Below, one piece after another: positions 8,603 through 17,467 of a DNA stretch of 55,423 nucleotides. The notes beneath the pieces were generated by a model that saw only the letters and a program-made list of their open reading frames with translations, was not told the DNA's origin and made no database searches. Source of the stretch: Desulfovirgula sp. (GTDB lineage Bacteria; Bacillota; Desulfotomaculia; Desulfotomaculales; Desulfocucumaceae); assembly GCA_020725625.1 (NCBI GenBank), contig DYET01000026.1, positions 1 to 55,423 on the forward strand. The letters are read 5' to 3'. The translations under genes were made by a program, and so were the position numbers. Within the stretch, counting starts at the first letter, position 1. Each line of letters begins with the position of its first letter.

Positions 8603-9355
8603 TTATGAATACTTCTCGGCCAGGATTTTTTTCAGCTTGGCTATGCTGCGCCCGTGCAACTGGCATACCCTGGACTCCGAAACTTCAAGCACCATCCCGA
8701 TTTCCCTGAGGGTAAGCCCCTCCTGGTAATACAGCGCCAGCAGCAATTGCTCCTTCTCCTGAAGGGTTTTGACGGCCTCGGCCAGAATTTTTTTGCCTTC
8801 TTCCTCCACCACCAGGTCGAAGGGGTCGGGGCTTTCCGGATCCTGCACCAGGTCGCTCAATTTGAAGCCGTTGCTGTCGGAAACGGCCAGTTTTTCATCC
8901 AGGGACACCGCGAAGGCCCGGTGATAGCAAGACTCTAGTTTTCTCAGATCCTGCACGGCTACCCCCAGTTCGGCGGCCAGGGCCTCCTCGCTCAGCCTTT
9001 CCTCCCTTTCCAGCCTGTCCTTCACCGCCTGAAGATCCTGCAGCTTTTGCCACATGGTGCGGGGAAGCCAGTTCGCCTTCCTGATTTCGTCAATCATGGC
9101 CCCCCTGATCCGCCTGTAAGCATATGTCTCAAAATCTATGCCCATGTCCGGGTCGAACTTTTCCACAGCCTCCATCAGGCCGAAAACCCCGCAGCTTTCC
9201 AGGTCCTCCTGGCCCATGAAGGAAGGAAGGCGGATGGCAAGCCTTCCGGCCAGGTACTTGACCAGCCAAAGGTAGGACATCACCAGCTGGTTCCTGAGGT
9301 TATTGCTTCTAGTGCGCTTGAATTCTTTCCAGAGACTTTCAACGGCCATGCCCAC
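8603..9355 (-). CDS. fliA: Flagellar sigma factor FliA (sigma-28/SigD)
   Basis: This sigma factor directs late flagellar, stator and chemotaxis transcription. The 250-aa protein has region 2 (GQEDLESCGVFGLMEAVEKF and FETYAYRRIRGAMIDEIR, about residues 48-90), region 3, and a region 4 helix-turn-helix (LTLREIGMVLEVSESRVCQL, about 215-234). It has no N-terminal region 1.1, as expected. FlgM encoded at 39761-40057 is its anti-sigma factor. TAAA/GCCGATAA promoters upstream of motB, flgM and fliD in this window are its likely targets. The start is GTG 9355 or ATG 9349; neither has a strong ribosome site. Confidence 0.95.
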   Translation of the reverse strand: MGMAVESLWKEFKRTRSNNLRNQLVMSYLWLVKYLAGRLAIRLPSFMGQEDLESCGVFGLMEAVEKFDPDMGIDFETYAYRRIRGAMIDEIRKANWLPRTMWQKLQDLQAVKDRLEREERLSEEALAAELGVAVQDLRKLESCYHRAFAVSLDEKLAVSDSNGFKLSDLVQDPESPDPFDLVVEEEGKKILAEAVKTLQEKEQLLLALYYQEGLTLREIGMVLEVSESRVCQLHGRSIAKLKKILAEKYS

Positions 9356-9391
9356 ACACCATCAGTCCCGGTCGCCTAACTGCTTATTTAC

Positions 9392-9487
9392 CTACTTGAT
9401 GATCAATTCCTTGTCCTTTTTATCCAACCTGCCGTACTTCAGGCCCAGCTGGTACTCAACCATCAGAGTCTGACGTATGGTCAGCAC
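9392..9487 (-). CDS. Small 31-aa protein gene between flhG and fliA
   Basis: This is a previously unlisted short ORF: GTG 9487 to TAG 9392, 31 codons. Its Shine-Dalgarno is perfect (AGGAGG at 9496-9501), with an 8-base spacer, and sits right behind the flhG stop at 9503. The peptide reads MLTIRQTLMVEYQLG then LKYGRLDKKDKELIIK. It is amphipathic and lysine-rich at the C terminus, with no cysteines and no membrane segment. It ends 37 bases before fliA and fills the gap neatly. I do not recognise a family. Co-translation with flhG and fliA suggests a role in flagellar number or sigma control, but that is inference from position only. Confidence 0.6.
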   Translation of the reverse strand: MLTIRQTLMVEYQLGLKYGRLDKKDKELIIK

Positions 9488-9502
9488 GGCCGAAACCTCC
9501 TG

Positions 9503-10426
9503 TCAGTTAAACAGCCTTGCCAGCCTTTGAACGAAGCCCCTGACCCCGGGGGCCGAAGGGACCCATGACTGACGCTGCCCGGTAACCAAATACCTGGCGA
9601 TTCTGGATATGCTCTGGGAAGCCGGGCTGTGCGGAGAGAACATGCTGAAGGGCTCCTGGTCCCTTACCGCCCGGCCCACCGTCTTGTCTTCGATTATCCA
9701 GCCTATGCTGTTAACCCTTATTTGCAGGAACTGGCCCACTACCTTTTCAATCTTCTGCGCGGTTCTCACGGCCTCCCTTTCATCACCGGCCCTGTTCACC
9801 ACCAGCATGACCTCCGGATGGACCTTGAACATGGCCAGAACCTTGATCAGGCTGTAGGCGTCGGTAAGCGAGGTTGGTTCCGGGGTGACCACCACAATGA
9901 CCTCGCCGGCGGCGGCCACGAACCCAAGAACATTTTTGGAAATGCCGGCTCCCGTGTCGATGATCAGGAAATCGGTCTCCCGGTCGAAGTAGGATAGAGA
10001 CTCGATGATTTGCTGGCGCCTAGCGCTGTCCAGGTTGGCCAGTTCCAGAAAGCCGGACCCCCCGGAAATCAGCCTGACCCCGTAGGGACCCGGGATGATT
10101 ATGTCTTCAAGGTCCTTGTCGCCGTAAAGGCAGTCAAAGAGGGTACGGTGAGGAGTAATTCCCATCAGCACCTCGGCGTTGGCCAGTCCCAGGTCGGCGT
10201 CGAATAAAACCACTCTCTGGCCCATCGCCGCAAGGGTTATGGACAGGTTTACCACCAGGCTGGTTTTCCCCACTCCTCCCTTGCCGCTGGAAACCGCGAT
10301 TACCCTGGCTGCCGGGGTTTCGGCATCCCTGCCCGGCTGCGCCGCGTAAGAGCGATCGCTGTATGTCCCTATGATTCTTGGTGGTCTAGCGGACCTGGAG
10401 GCCTTGTTCCACATATCGATCTGCAC
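9503..10426 (-). CDS. flhG: Flagellar number regulator FlhG (MinD-like ATPase)
   Basis: FlhG (YlxH/FleN) is a ParA/MinD-type ATPase that sets flagellar number and placement with FlhF. The 307-aa protein shows the deviant Walker A SSGKGGVGKTS (near residue 48), the DADLGLANAEV switch region and a DTGAGIS motif. It starts at GTG 10426 behind GGGGGG and overlaps the flhF 3' end by 41 bases. An ATG four codons in is an alternative start. The short protein encoded immediately downstream may be translated from the same ribosome flow. Confidence 0.93.
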   Translation of the reverse strand: MQIDMWNKASRSARPPRIIGTYSDRSYAAQPGRDAETPAARVIAVSSGKGGVGKTSLVVNLSITLAAMGQRVVLFDADLGLANAEVLMGITPHRTLFDCLYGDKDLEDIIIPGPYGVRLISGGSGFLELANLDSARRQQIIESLSYFDRETDFLIIDTGAGISKNVLGFVAAAGEVIVVVTPEPTSLTDAYSLIKVLAMFKVHPEVMLVVNRAGDEREAVRTAQKIEKVVGQFLQIRVNSIGWIIEDKTVGRAVRDQEPFSMFSPHSPASQSISRIARYLVTGQRQSWVPSAPGVRGFVQRLARLFN

Positions 10427-11630
10427 CCCCCAGCAAAAGGCCTGCCAGCTTTTTTGGATTGACCGCGGTTATGTCGTCGGGCACGTTTTGTCCATATGCT
10501 ACAAATGACACCGGTACCCCCATCCTGCATACGACGTTCAGGATTGACCCGCAGGTGTCGGTCTCGTCCAGCCTGGTGAAGATCAGCTTGGAATATCCAA
10601 TTTTCTGGTATTCCAGGGCCGTTCTCATCAGGTCGGCGCCCTTGGTGGTCGAGCTCATGACCAGGAAAATTTCCTGGCGGCCTTCAAAGGGCTGCAGCAG
10701 GTTGTTCAACTTCAGCATCGACCCAACATTTCTTGAATTGGTGCCGGCGGTGTCAATCAGGATCAAGTCTTTGTCGGCGTGCCTGTCGACCACCTCGATC
10801 AGTTCCGCCCTGCTTCCTGCTTGCTCCACCGGGGCGCCGATGAGGCCGCCGTAATACCCGAGAACTTCCGGGTGTCCCGGACAGTAGCCGTTGTGGCTGG
10901 CTGAGATGAGGGCGACCTTTTTGTTTTCGTACGCCTTGTAATGGGTTGCCAGCTTGGCCAGGGTAAGGGTCTTGCCAGCCCCGGCGGGACCTACGAAGGC
11001 GTATATCCTGTGCCGCGGCGAGGGCCTGTAGGCCGGTTCCAGAAGCCTGGCGATCTTGTTTTTCAGGATGATCAGGTAGGCCTCGTGCATCTCCCCGGTC
11101 TCTCCAATTTCGCCCTGCCCGGTCACTGCCTCCCGAAGACTGTTGAGGAGGCTTTCCACAATGCTTTCATTAATCTCCAGGCTGGCAAGAATTTTCTTCC
11201 AGTGAAAATTTATTTCTCTATTTAACAGGAAATTACCTTCATTTTTGAGGACCATGTCGAATGGAACTTGTGTCCGGAAACCGTCCTGCAGGCTGCCCCC
11301 GTCCCTTCCGTAAAGCAACCTGAACCCCTCCCGGCCGGCCCAGTGGCCGTCCCTCCTGGTTCCGGAGGAGTCGAATTCCCTCAGCATTTGCAGGAGCCTG
11401 CGGGCGCTCTGTTCTCCTCCGCCGCCAAGCTTGGGTTGCCCCGCAGGCACCGTTTTCTTGTGGTCCTCCAGGGCCGCCGTCACCTCAATCATTCTGGGGG
11501 TGAAAAAGTCGAACAGGCTTTTCCGGGGGAGCCTGTAGTTGCTTATGATTACTGCCTCGGGACCCATCTCCTCCCGGATTAGTTTGAGGGCCTCGTTCAT
11601 GTCCCTGACAACGTATTTTTTTATCCTCAA
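10386..11630 (-). CDS. flhF: Flagellar SRP-family GTPase FlhF
   Basis: FlhF is the third SRP-type GTPase beside Ffh and FtsY and controls where flagella form. The 414-aa protein has a basic N terminus (MRIKKYVVRDMNEAL), a variable linker, an N domain, and a G domain with G1 GPAGAGKTLT, LIDTAGTNSRN and the guanine-specificity region FTRLDETDTCG. It lies between flhA (4-base overlap) and flhG. The gene order flhA-flhF-flhG-fliA is the conserved Bacillus/clostridial one. Confidence 0.95.
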   Translation of the reverse strand: MRIKKYVVRDMNEALKLIREEMGPEAVIISNYRLPRKSLFDFFTPRMIEVTAALEDHKKTVPAGQPKLGGGGEQSARRLLQMLREFDSSGTRRDGHWAGREGFRLLYGRDGGSLQDGFRTQVPFDMVLKNEGNFLLNREINFHWKKILASLEINESIVESLLNSLREAVTGQGEIGETGEMHEAYLIILKNKIARLLEPAYRPSPRHRIYAFVGPAGAGKTLTLAKLATHYKAYENKKVALISASHNGYCPGHPEVLGYYGGLIGAPVEQAGSRAELIEVVDRHADKDLILIDTAGTNSRNVGSMLKLNNLLQPFEGRQEIFLVMSSTTKGADLMRTALEYQKIGYSKLIFTRLDETDTCGSILNVVCRMGVPVSFVAYGQNVPDDITAVNPKKLAGLLLGGADRYVEQGLQVR

Positions 11631-13702
11631 TTAAGCACCACCGTCCCTACTACCTCCGCCTCCACACCGGGGGAGATTTCATTGAGGGAAAGTATTGCCA
11701 AACCGGGCAGGTGTCTTTCGGTAAACCTCTTCAGAGGCAGCCTGGCCCGGGGTGAGCACAGAATGACCGGAACAATACCCTTTAAGGAGATCTTCTCCAC
11801 CGATTCCCGGATTGCTTCCAAGATTTGCCTGGCCAGCCCCGGCTCCAGTACGGGGTAGCTGCCCAGCTGGGTGGGTTGAATGGAGTCCACTATGGCCTGC
11901 TCCAACCTTGGGTGCAGGGTGATGACCTCCAGCTTGTTTTCCCTGTTCGCGTATTGCCGGCAGATGGTCCTGGCCATGGCCTGCCTGACGTGATCGGTGA
12001 GAAAATCGACATCCCTGTTCATGCGTACGCCGTCGGCAATTGCTTCCAGGACTGAAACCAGATCCCTGACGGGCACTCTTTCGCGCAACAGGTTCTGCAG
12101 TACTTTCTGAATATCCCCCAGGGAAATCACGTCCGGGGAAAGATCCTCCAGAACAGCCGGGTCCTTTTCCTTGATCGTGTCCAGCAGTTCCCTTACCTCC
12201 TGCCGGCCCAGCAGGTGGTGGGCGTTGTTTTTGATAAACTCGGTCAGGTGGGTTGCCAGCACGGTGGAGCAGTCCACCACCGTCATCCCCATTATTTCGG
12301 CCTTTTCCTTCTCCGACGGGTGAATCCACCAGGCGGCCAGCCCGAAGGTAGGCTCCTTCGTAGGAATGCCGCCGACGCCGTCCTCCCTGCCGGCCGGATC
12401 CATGGCCAGGTAATAACCCGGCATCAACTCCCCGGAGGCGCTCACCTCCCCCCTGAGTTTGAACACGTAACCGTTGGCGGGAAGCTGCAGGTTGTCGCGG
12501 ATCCTGATCGGCCGCACGTAAATGCCCATTTCGGCGGCACACTGGCGGCGGACCGCCGACAACCTTCCCAGCAGGTCCCCACCCTGGATCTCATCGGTCA
12601 GGGCAATCAGGTTGTAACCTATTTCTATCTGGAGGGGGTCAACCTGGAAGAAGGCGGTAACGCTTTCCGGCTCCCTCTTCTGCTGGGCCTTTTCCCGGGC
12701 GGCGGCCTCCTGCCTGGCGGCTTCCCTGGCCCGGGTGCCCGCGGTCAACCTGTAGCCCAAGTACCCGGTCCCGAAGGCCGCGGCCAGAAACAGCGTGTTG
12801 GGCATGGCCGGGACCAGTCCCAGGATGAACAGTATACCGGCCACCAGGAAAATGATTTTCGGAAAACGGGTGAACTGCCATGATATCTCCTGCCCCAGGC
12901 TGCTGTCCGAGGTGGCCCTGGTGACAAGGATGCCGGCCGAGGTGGATATCAGCAGGGCCGGCACCTGGGCCACCAGCCCGTCGCCGATGGTCAGGATGGT
13001 ATAGACCCCCAGGGCCTCCTCGATGGACATCCCCATCCGGATAAGGCCGATGGCGATGCCCCCCACGATGTTGATCAGGGTAATCAGTATCCCCGCGATG
13101 GCGTCGCCGCGGACGAACTTGCTGGCGCCGTCCATGGCCCCGAAGAAGTCGGCCTCCCGTTGCAGTTTCCTCCGCCTTTCCCGGGCTTCGGCCTCGCTGA
13201 TCAGGCCCGAGTTGAAATCTGCGTCTATGCTCATCTGCTTGCCGGGCATGGCGTCCAGGGTAAACCTTGCCGCAACCTCGGCCACCCTGCCCGCGCCGTT
13301 GGTTATAACCACAAACTGGATGATGGTAATGATGATGAATACAATGAAGCCGACCAGGTAATCGTTCCCGGCCACGAAAGTGCCGAAGGCCTCGATCACC
13401 TTTCCGGCCTGGGCCTGGCTCAGGATCAGCCTGGTTGAAGAAATGTTCAGGGCCAGGCGGTAAAGGGTGGTCACCAGCAGCAGGGCCGGAAAAACCGAGA
13501 ACTGTAGGGGCTCGGTTGTAAACATGGTAATCAGCAGGATGATCATCCCCAGGCAGATGCTGGCCACCAGGAATACGTCCAGCAGGCCGGGCGGAACGGG
13601 TATGATAATCATCAGCAGGATACCGATGATCAAGGCCGCCACAATCAGGTCGGTATGTTTTTTTATCTCTCTCAGAACTGTTGAGGGAGTCGCGGGAGGC
13701 AT
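11627..13702 (-). CDS. flhA: Flagellar export gate protein FlhA
   Basis: FlhA is the large proton-conducting subunit of the flagellar type III export gate. From ATG 13702 it is 691 aa. About eight transmembrane helices occupy the first ~320 residues, with the FHIPEP-family region GDAIAGILITLINIVGG, followed by a large cytoplasmic domain that docks chaperone-cargo complexes. I prefer ATG 13702 with GGAGGGA 7 bases upstream over TTG 13717, because the TTG codons are the ribosome site itself. It follows flhB by 18 bases. Confidence 0.95.
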   Translation of the reverse strand: MPPATPSTVLREIKKHTDLIVAALIIGILLMIIIPVPPGLLDVFLVASICLGMIILLITMFTTEPLQFSVFPALLLVTTLYRLALNISSTRLILSQAQAGKVIEAFGTFVAGNDYLVGFIVFIIITIIQFVVITNGAGRVAEVAARFTLDAMPGKQMSIDADFNSGLISEAEARERRRKLQREADFFGAMDGASKFVRGDAIAGILITLINIVGGIAIGLIRMGMSIEEALGVYTILTIGDGLVAQVPALLISTSAGILVTRATSDSSLGQEISWQFTRFPKIIFLVAGILFILGLVPAMPNTLFLAAAFGTGYLGYRLTAGTRAREAARQEAAAREKAQQKREPESVTAFFQVDPLQIEIGYNLIALTDEIQGGDLLGRLSAVRRQCAAEMGIYVRPIRIRDNLQLPANGYVFKLRGEVSASGELMPGYYLAMDPAGREDGVGGIPTKEPTFGLAAWWIHPSEKEKAEIMGMTVVDCSTVLATHLTEFIKNNAHHLLGRQEVRELLDTIKEKDPAVLEDLSPDVISLGDIQKVLQNLLRERVPVRDLVSVLEAIADGVRMNRDVDFLTDHVRQAMARTICRQYANRENKLEVITLHPRLEQAIVDSIQPTQLGSYPVLEPGLARQILEAIRESVEKISLKGIVPVILCSPRARLPLKRFTERHLPGLAILSLNEISPGVEAEVVGTVVLN

Positions 13703-13720
13703 ACGTTTTCCCTCCAAGGT

Positions 13721-14776
13721 TCATCCCTTAAGTCTGAACACCATTGCCAGCACCTCGGCCACGGACTGGTACAGTTCGGCGGGTATTTCCTTTCCTACGT
13801 CCACCTGCTGAAAAAGTACCCGGGCAAGGGGGGGGTTTTCCACCACCGGAACACTGTTTTCCACGGCTATCTCCTTCAGGCGGTGGGCAATGTCGCCGGC
13901 ACCCTTGGCCACCACCAGGGGAGCCGGGGTTACCCCTTCCTCGTACCTCAGGGCCACTGCGTAATGAACGGGATTGGTGACGACCACCGTGGCCCTGGGA
14001 ACCTCCTGTCTGATTCTGTTCATGGCCACCTCGCGCTGCCTTTTGCGAAGCCACCCCTTAATCTGGGGGTCCCCTTCGGTTTGCTTGTACTCGTCCTTTA
14101 CTTCCTGCTTTGTCATGCGCAGGTTTTTATAGAAGTTATAGCGCTGGTAGTAGTAGTCGGCCAGGGCCAGAATCAAGAAGGATCCTCCCCCGGCGGCTCC
14201 TACCGCGGTTACGACCGCCATTATCTCCAGCACTTCCTGGGCCGGGTTTTTAAAATAAACCAGCAGCAGCTGGGGAACATACTTTACCGCCACCAAGTAG
14301 ATGACCAGGCCCACCACGGCGACCTTGAAAATGCTTTTAACCAGCTCAACCAGGCTGTTGACGCTGAATATCCTCTTGAATCCCTCCTGGGGACTGATCC
14401 GGTCAAGCTTGGCCCTTACGGCCTCAGGTGCCAGCAGAAAGCCGCTCTGCATAACGTTGGAAATCATCGCCGCGGCCATTACAACCATCAGTACCGGGAC
14501 GAAAACCGTCATCAGGTCCAGCGCGCTTCTTATCAACACCCAGTAAAGCTCTTTTTCCGGAAGGCCGAAGGATGCACAGTTGGTATAATACCAGACAAGG
14601 TACCGTTCCAGGCCGGCGACGGCGCTCTGGCCAGCGGCGTAAAAGAGCGCTACCGCAGCCATCAGTACGACCGCCGCGGACAGGTCTTTGCTTTTGGCCA
14701 CCTGCCCCCTGCGCCGGGCCTCCTGAAGCCTCCGGGGCGTCGGCTGTTCGGTTTTTTCCTGTCCGGCTTCAGCCAC
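13721..14776 (-). CDS. flhB: Flagellar export switch protein FlhB
   Basis: FlhB is the export-gate subunit that switches substrate specificity from rod/hook to filament after self-cleavage. The 351-aa protein has a basic N terminus (KTEQPTPRRLQEARRRGQ), four membrane helices and the cytoplasmic domain. The autocleavage motif is N268-P269-V270-H271 rather than the common NPTH. Cleavage between N and P should be preserved. It overlaps fliR by 8 bases. Confidence 0.95.
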   Translation of the reverse strand: MAEAGQEKTEQPTPRRLQEARRRGQVAKSKDLSAAVVLMAAVALFYAAGQSAVAGLERYLVWYYTNCASFGLPEKELYWVLIRSALDLMTVFVPVLMVVMAAAMISNVMQSGFLLAPEAVRAKLDRISPQEGFKRIFSVNSLVELVKSIFKVAVVGLVIYLVAVKYVPQLLLVYFKNPAQEVLEIMAVVTAVGAAGGGSFLILALADYYYQRYNFYKNLRMTKQEVKDEYKQTEGDPQIKGWLRKRQREVAMNRIRQEVPRATVVVTNPVHYAVALRYEEGVTPAPLVVAKGAGDIAHRLKEIAVENSVPVVENPPLARVLFQQVDVGKEIPAELYQSVAEVLAMVFRLKG

Positions 14777-15545
14777 CCTGAGCCAGTCCCTTCAGCAAAG
14801 TGTACAGGTCCCTTTCCATCATCCTGAACAGAGACCGGAAGACCACCCCCAGCAGGGGGACCATCACCGCCAGGGTCAGTATGCCGGCCCCTATCTTGAC
14901 GGGGAACCCCAGCATGAAGATATTCATCTGTGGAGCCGTTCGCCCCAGAAGGCCAAGGCAGATGTCGATAATCAGCATCACGGCGATAATCGGGGCACTG
15001 ATTTGTACCGCCACCGTGATCATCCTGGCAAAGGCCTTGATCAGGACCGGCATCCAGCTGCCGGTGAACACCGCAGTGTTAATGGGCAATATGTCGAAAC
15101 TCCTGGCCAGTCCAAGCAAAAGCATGTGGTGGCCATCGAGGGTGAAAAACAGCACAATCCCCGTAAGGTACAGGAATTTGGCCGTCAGGGTAATCTGGCC
15201 CCCCACCGCCGGGTCGAAGTAGCTGGACATAAGAAAGCCCACGTGAAGGTCGAAGATCTGCCCCAGAATATTCAAAACCTGGAGGACCATGTTGCAGAAC
15301 ATGCCGGTCATAAGGCCCACCCCGATTTCCCTGACCAGTGCCAGGCCGAACCCCGGGAGGCCGCCGGCCAGGGGCTGCGGGGGGCCGCTCACCAGGGGCA
15401 GCATGATCAACGAGACAATAAAGGCCATTCCGGCCTTGATCTGGCCGGGAGTGTTGGGCCCTCCGAAAAGGGGGACCGCCACAATAAAAGATCCAATCCG
15501 GGCGAAGACCAGCAAGAAGGTGACTGCCAGATCGTAATTCAACAT
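14769..15545 (-). CDS. fliR: Flagellar export gate protein FliR
   Basis: FliR is an integral membrane subunit of the FliP5Q4R1 export gate. It has 258 aa with about six hydrophobic helices (for example VTFLLVFARIGSFIVAVPLF near the N terminus) and the family signature around PLVSGPPQP to GLALVREIGVGLMTG. It is followed by flhB with a short overlap and preceded by fliQ after a 68-base gap with no visible gene. Confidence 0.93.
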   Translation of the reverse strand: MLNYDLAVTFLLVFARIGSFIVAVPLFGGPNTPGQIKAGMAFIVSLIMLPLVSGPPQPLAGGLPGFGLALVREIGVGLMTGMFCNMVLQVLNILGQIFDLHVGFLMSSYFDPAVGGQITLTAKFLYLTGIVLFFTLDGHHMLLLGLARSFDILPINTAVFTGSWMPVLIKAFARMITVAVQISAPIIAVMLIIDICLGLLGRTAPQMNIFMLGFPVKIGAGILTLAVMVPLLGVVFRSLFRMMERDLYTLLKGLAQGG

Positions 15546-15613
15546 CTTTCAAGACCCGCTAAGCTCAAAGAATTTTCCAACCGAGATCCCGGGGGCGGGG
15601 AGAACGGCTTCTT

Positions 15614-15883
15614 CTACTTCACCGCGGCCGGGATTTTGGCGTACAGTTCTGTGGTGTAGCCCGCCATAACATTGCTGATCCAAGGAGCCAGCGCGATCAG
15701 CAGCACCAGCACGACGATCAGCTTGGGCACGAAGGACAGGGACTGCTCCTGGATTTGTGTCGTGGCCTGCAGGATGCTGACGATCAGGCCCACCAGCATG
15801 CCCCCGGCCAGCACCGGCACCGCGATGATCAGCACCATGATCAGGGCCTCCCTGACCGTCTGAATAACGAATGCATCAGTCAC
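15614..15883 (-). CDS. fliQ: Flagellar export gate protein FliQ
   Basis: FliQ is the small two-helix subunit of the export gate. It is 89 aa, standard for the family. Helix 1 is roughly ALIMVLIIAVPVLAGGMLVG, then the conserved ILQATTQIQEQSLSFVPK segment, then helix 2 LIVVLVLLIALAPWISNVM. It lies between fliP and fliR, as in most flagellar operons. Confidence 0.95.
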   Translation of the reverse strand: MTDAFVIQTVREALIMVLIIAVPVLAGGMLVGLIVSILQATTQIQEQSLSFVPKLIVVLVLLIALAPWISNVMAGYTTELYAKIPAAVK

Positions 15884-15899
15884 CGTATCATCTCCGCGA

Positions 15900-16643
15900 T
15901 TAAAAACTTTCCACCAGGGACTTGACCACCAGGTACCAGCCGTCCACCATTATAAACAGCAAAAGCTTGAAGGGCAGGGAAATCATCACCGGCGGAAGCA
16001 TGAACATGCCCATTGACATCAGGGTGCTGGCCACCACGATATCTATCACCAGGAAAGGCACGTAAAGCAGGAACCCAATCTGAAAGGCTGTTTTAAGCTC
16101 GCTGATGACGAAGGCCGGGGCAAGTACCGATAAAGGCACGTCTTCGGGGCTGCGGGGTCGTTCCGACCTTGACAGGGCGATAAACAGGGCCAGGTCCTTC
16201 TCCCTTGTCTGCTTAAGCATGAACGCCCTGAGGGGCTTGTACGCCTCTTCAAAGGCCTGCTGTTGCGTAATGCGGTTGTCAATGTACGGCTTGATGGCGT
16301 TTTCATTTATCTGGCCATATACCGGGGCCATGATGAAGACCGTCAAAAACAGGGCCAGGCCTATCAAAACCTGGTTCGGAGGGGTCATGTGAACGCCTAT
16401 GGCCCCCCTGAGCAGAGAAAGAACCACTATTATCCTGGTAAAGCTGGTTACCATCAACAAAAAGGCCGGAGCAAGGGCAATAAGGCTGATCAGCACCAGC
16501 AGCTTGACGCTGTCCACCACCTGGCCCGGTGTCTCGGTGGCGCTGACCCGCAAGTCAATCCCCGGCAGGGGCTGGGCATAGGCCACCGCCGGCACAAGGA
16601 CAATCCCGGTAAGAAAAAACGCAAGACTAACCTTTTGTCTCAT
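15900..16643 (-). CDS. fliP: Flagellar export gate protein FliP
   Basis: FliP forms the core pore of the flagellar export gate. The 247-aa protein has a cleavable-looking signal peptide (about residues 1-24, ending AYAQP) and four membrane helices. The family signatures are the FTRIIVVLSLLR region, PPNQVLIGLALFLT, and the C-terminal SMGMFMLPPVMISLPFK block. It follows fliO by 6 bases, and fliQ follows it. Confidence 0.95.
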   Translation of the reverse strand: MRQKVSLAFFLTGIVLVPAVAYAQPLPGIDLRVSATETPGQVVDSVKLLVLISLIALAPAFLLMVTSFTRIIVVLSLLRGAIGVHMTPPNQVLIGLALFLTVFIMAPVYGQINENAIKPYIDNRITQQQAFEEAYKPLRAFMLKQTREKDLALFIALSRSERPRSPEDVPLSVLAPAFVISELKTAFQIGFLLYVPFLVIDIVVASTLMSMGMFMLPPVMISLPFKLLLFIMVDGWYLVVKSLVESF

Positions 16644-16649
16644 ACAATT

Positions 16650-17036
16650 CTACTGTCTCCCGTCTCCCGATCCCTGCCTCCTGTCTCCCGCCTCCTGTCC
16701 CCTGCCGCCCTTTGACGGGCCGCGAAGCAATTGCCTCCAGTCAGCGGCCTCCAGTTCCTGCCACTGCACAGGTGCAGGCAGTTCCTCCATCTCCCTGACA
16801 ACGCAGAAGCCATTCTCGGAGTGGGCCAGCAGGATATAGCGCCCTCCCACCTCCACCAGGCTCAAGGATGTCTTCGGGCCCAGGGGGACCTGTTCGACAA
16901 GACGCATGCGGCGCTTCCCGCCGGGCAAGAGCGATCGCCTGGCCAGCCCGTGTTTAATCAAAAAATACGCCAGTGCAGCCACCAGCGGAAGCGTTATGAT
17001 TATTCTTACGGCTGCCGTCAACAATTCCGTATCCAC
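16650..17036 (-). CDS. fliO: Flagellar export protein FliO
   Basis: FliO helps assemble FliP in the membrane. The 128-aa protein has one N-terminal membrane helix (RIIITLPLVAALAYFLIKHG, residues 11-30) and a small cytoplasmic SH3-like part (RMRLVEQVPLGPKTSLSLVEVG), which is normal for FliO. The last about 17 residues (GQEAGDRRQ and similar) are encoded entirely by a tandem short repeat at 16653-16704, so the natural C terminus has been extended by invading repeat DNA. The start at 17036 overlaps the fliN-like stop by one base. Confidence 0.88.
   Translation of the reverse strand: MDTELLTAAVRIIITLPLVAALAYFLIKHGLARRSLLPGGKRRMRLVEQVPLGPKTSLSLVEVGGRYILLAHSENGFCVVREMEELPAPVQWQELEAADWRQLLRGPSKGGRGQEAGDRRQGSGDGRQ
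16653..16704 (-). repeat. Tandem short repeat, copy 5, in the 3' end of fliO
   Basis: The words CTGTCTCCC, CTGCCTCC, CTGTCTCCC and CCTCCTGTCCCC recur. They encode the arginine/glycine-rich end of FliO and are closely related to 27447-27475 and 40157-40185. Confidence 0.65.
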
Positions 17037-17467
17037 TATATTTTACCGAAGCTTTCCTTTCGATCGAATTGGCAGATACTTTCCATCCTGATCCCGAAGT
17101 TGCCGCCTATAACCACCACTTCCCCGGTGCCCAGCTTCTGGTCGTTGATTAAAATCTGAGCGTTTTCCCCGGCCGGCTGTTCAAGCTCAATTACAGACCC
17201 TTCGGTAAGCTTAAGGATGTCCTTTATTTTCATGGTGGCCTGGCCCAGTTCCGCGGTTATGACCACCTGGATGTCGTCGATGAAGTTGATGCTGATCTTC
17301 ATTCCGTCTTTTCCGGGGGGAACGTTAAAGGCCGGAAATTCGACCTTTTTAATCACGTTCGGGCTCGACATGCGCCTTAAAAGCTCCCTGATTTCCTCCT
17401 GTCCGATCAGATTCACCACCCCCTTGAGGTCACTGGATAAGGAAATCGGTAAAGTAAATCCGCTCAA
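17036..17467 (-). CDS. fliN: FliN-like SpoA-domain switch protein
   Basis: This 143-aa protein has a C-terminal SpoA domain (about residues 65-140) as in FliN. The DILKLTEGSVIELEQPAGE region and the closing VVIGGNFGIRMES match the SpoA ends of FliM and FliY in this window. FliN forms the lower C-ring and docks the FliH-FliI export complex. It is separate from FliY and sits between fliL and fliO, so this motor has three SpoA proteins. The start is uncertain: TTG 17467 overlaps fliL, GTG codons near 17420 follow AAGGGG too closely, and ATG 17371 is possible. The symbol follows the domain. Confidence 0.8.
   Translation of the reverse strand: MSGFTLPISLSSDLKGVVNLIGQEEIRELLRRMSSPNVIKKVEFPAFNVPPGKDGMKISINFIDDIQVVITAELGQATMKIKDILKLTEGSVIELEQPAGENAQILINDQKLGTGEVVVIGGNFGIRMESICQFDRKESFGKI

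Noticed and set aside
12639-13724. Long minus-strand ORF in another frame of flhA
   Set aside because: Out-of-frame shadow of flhA: repetitive Gly/Arg/His-rich translation with no motif.
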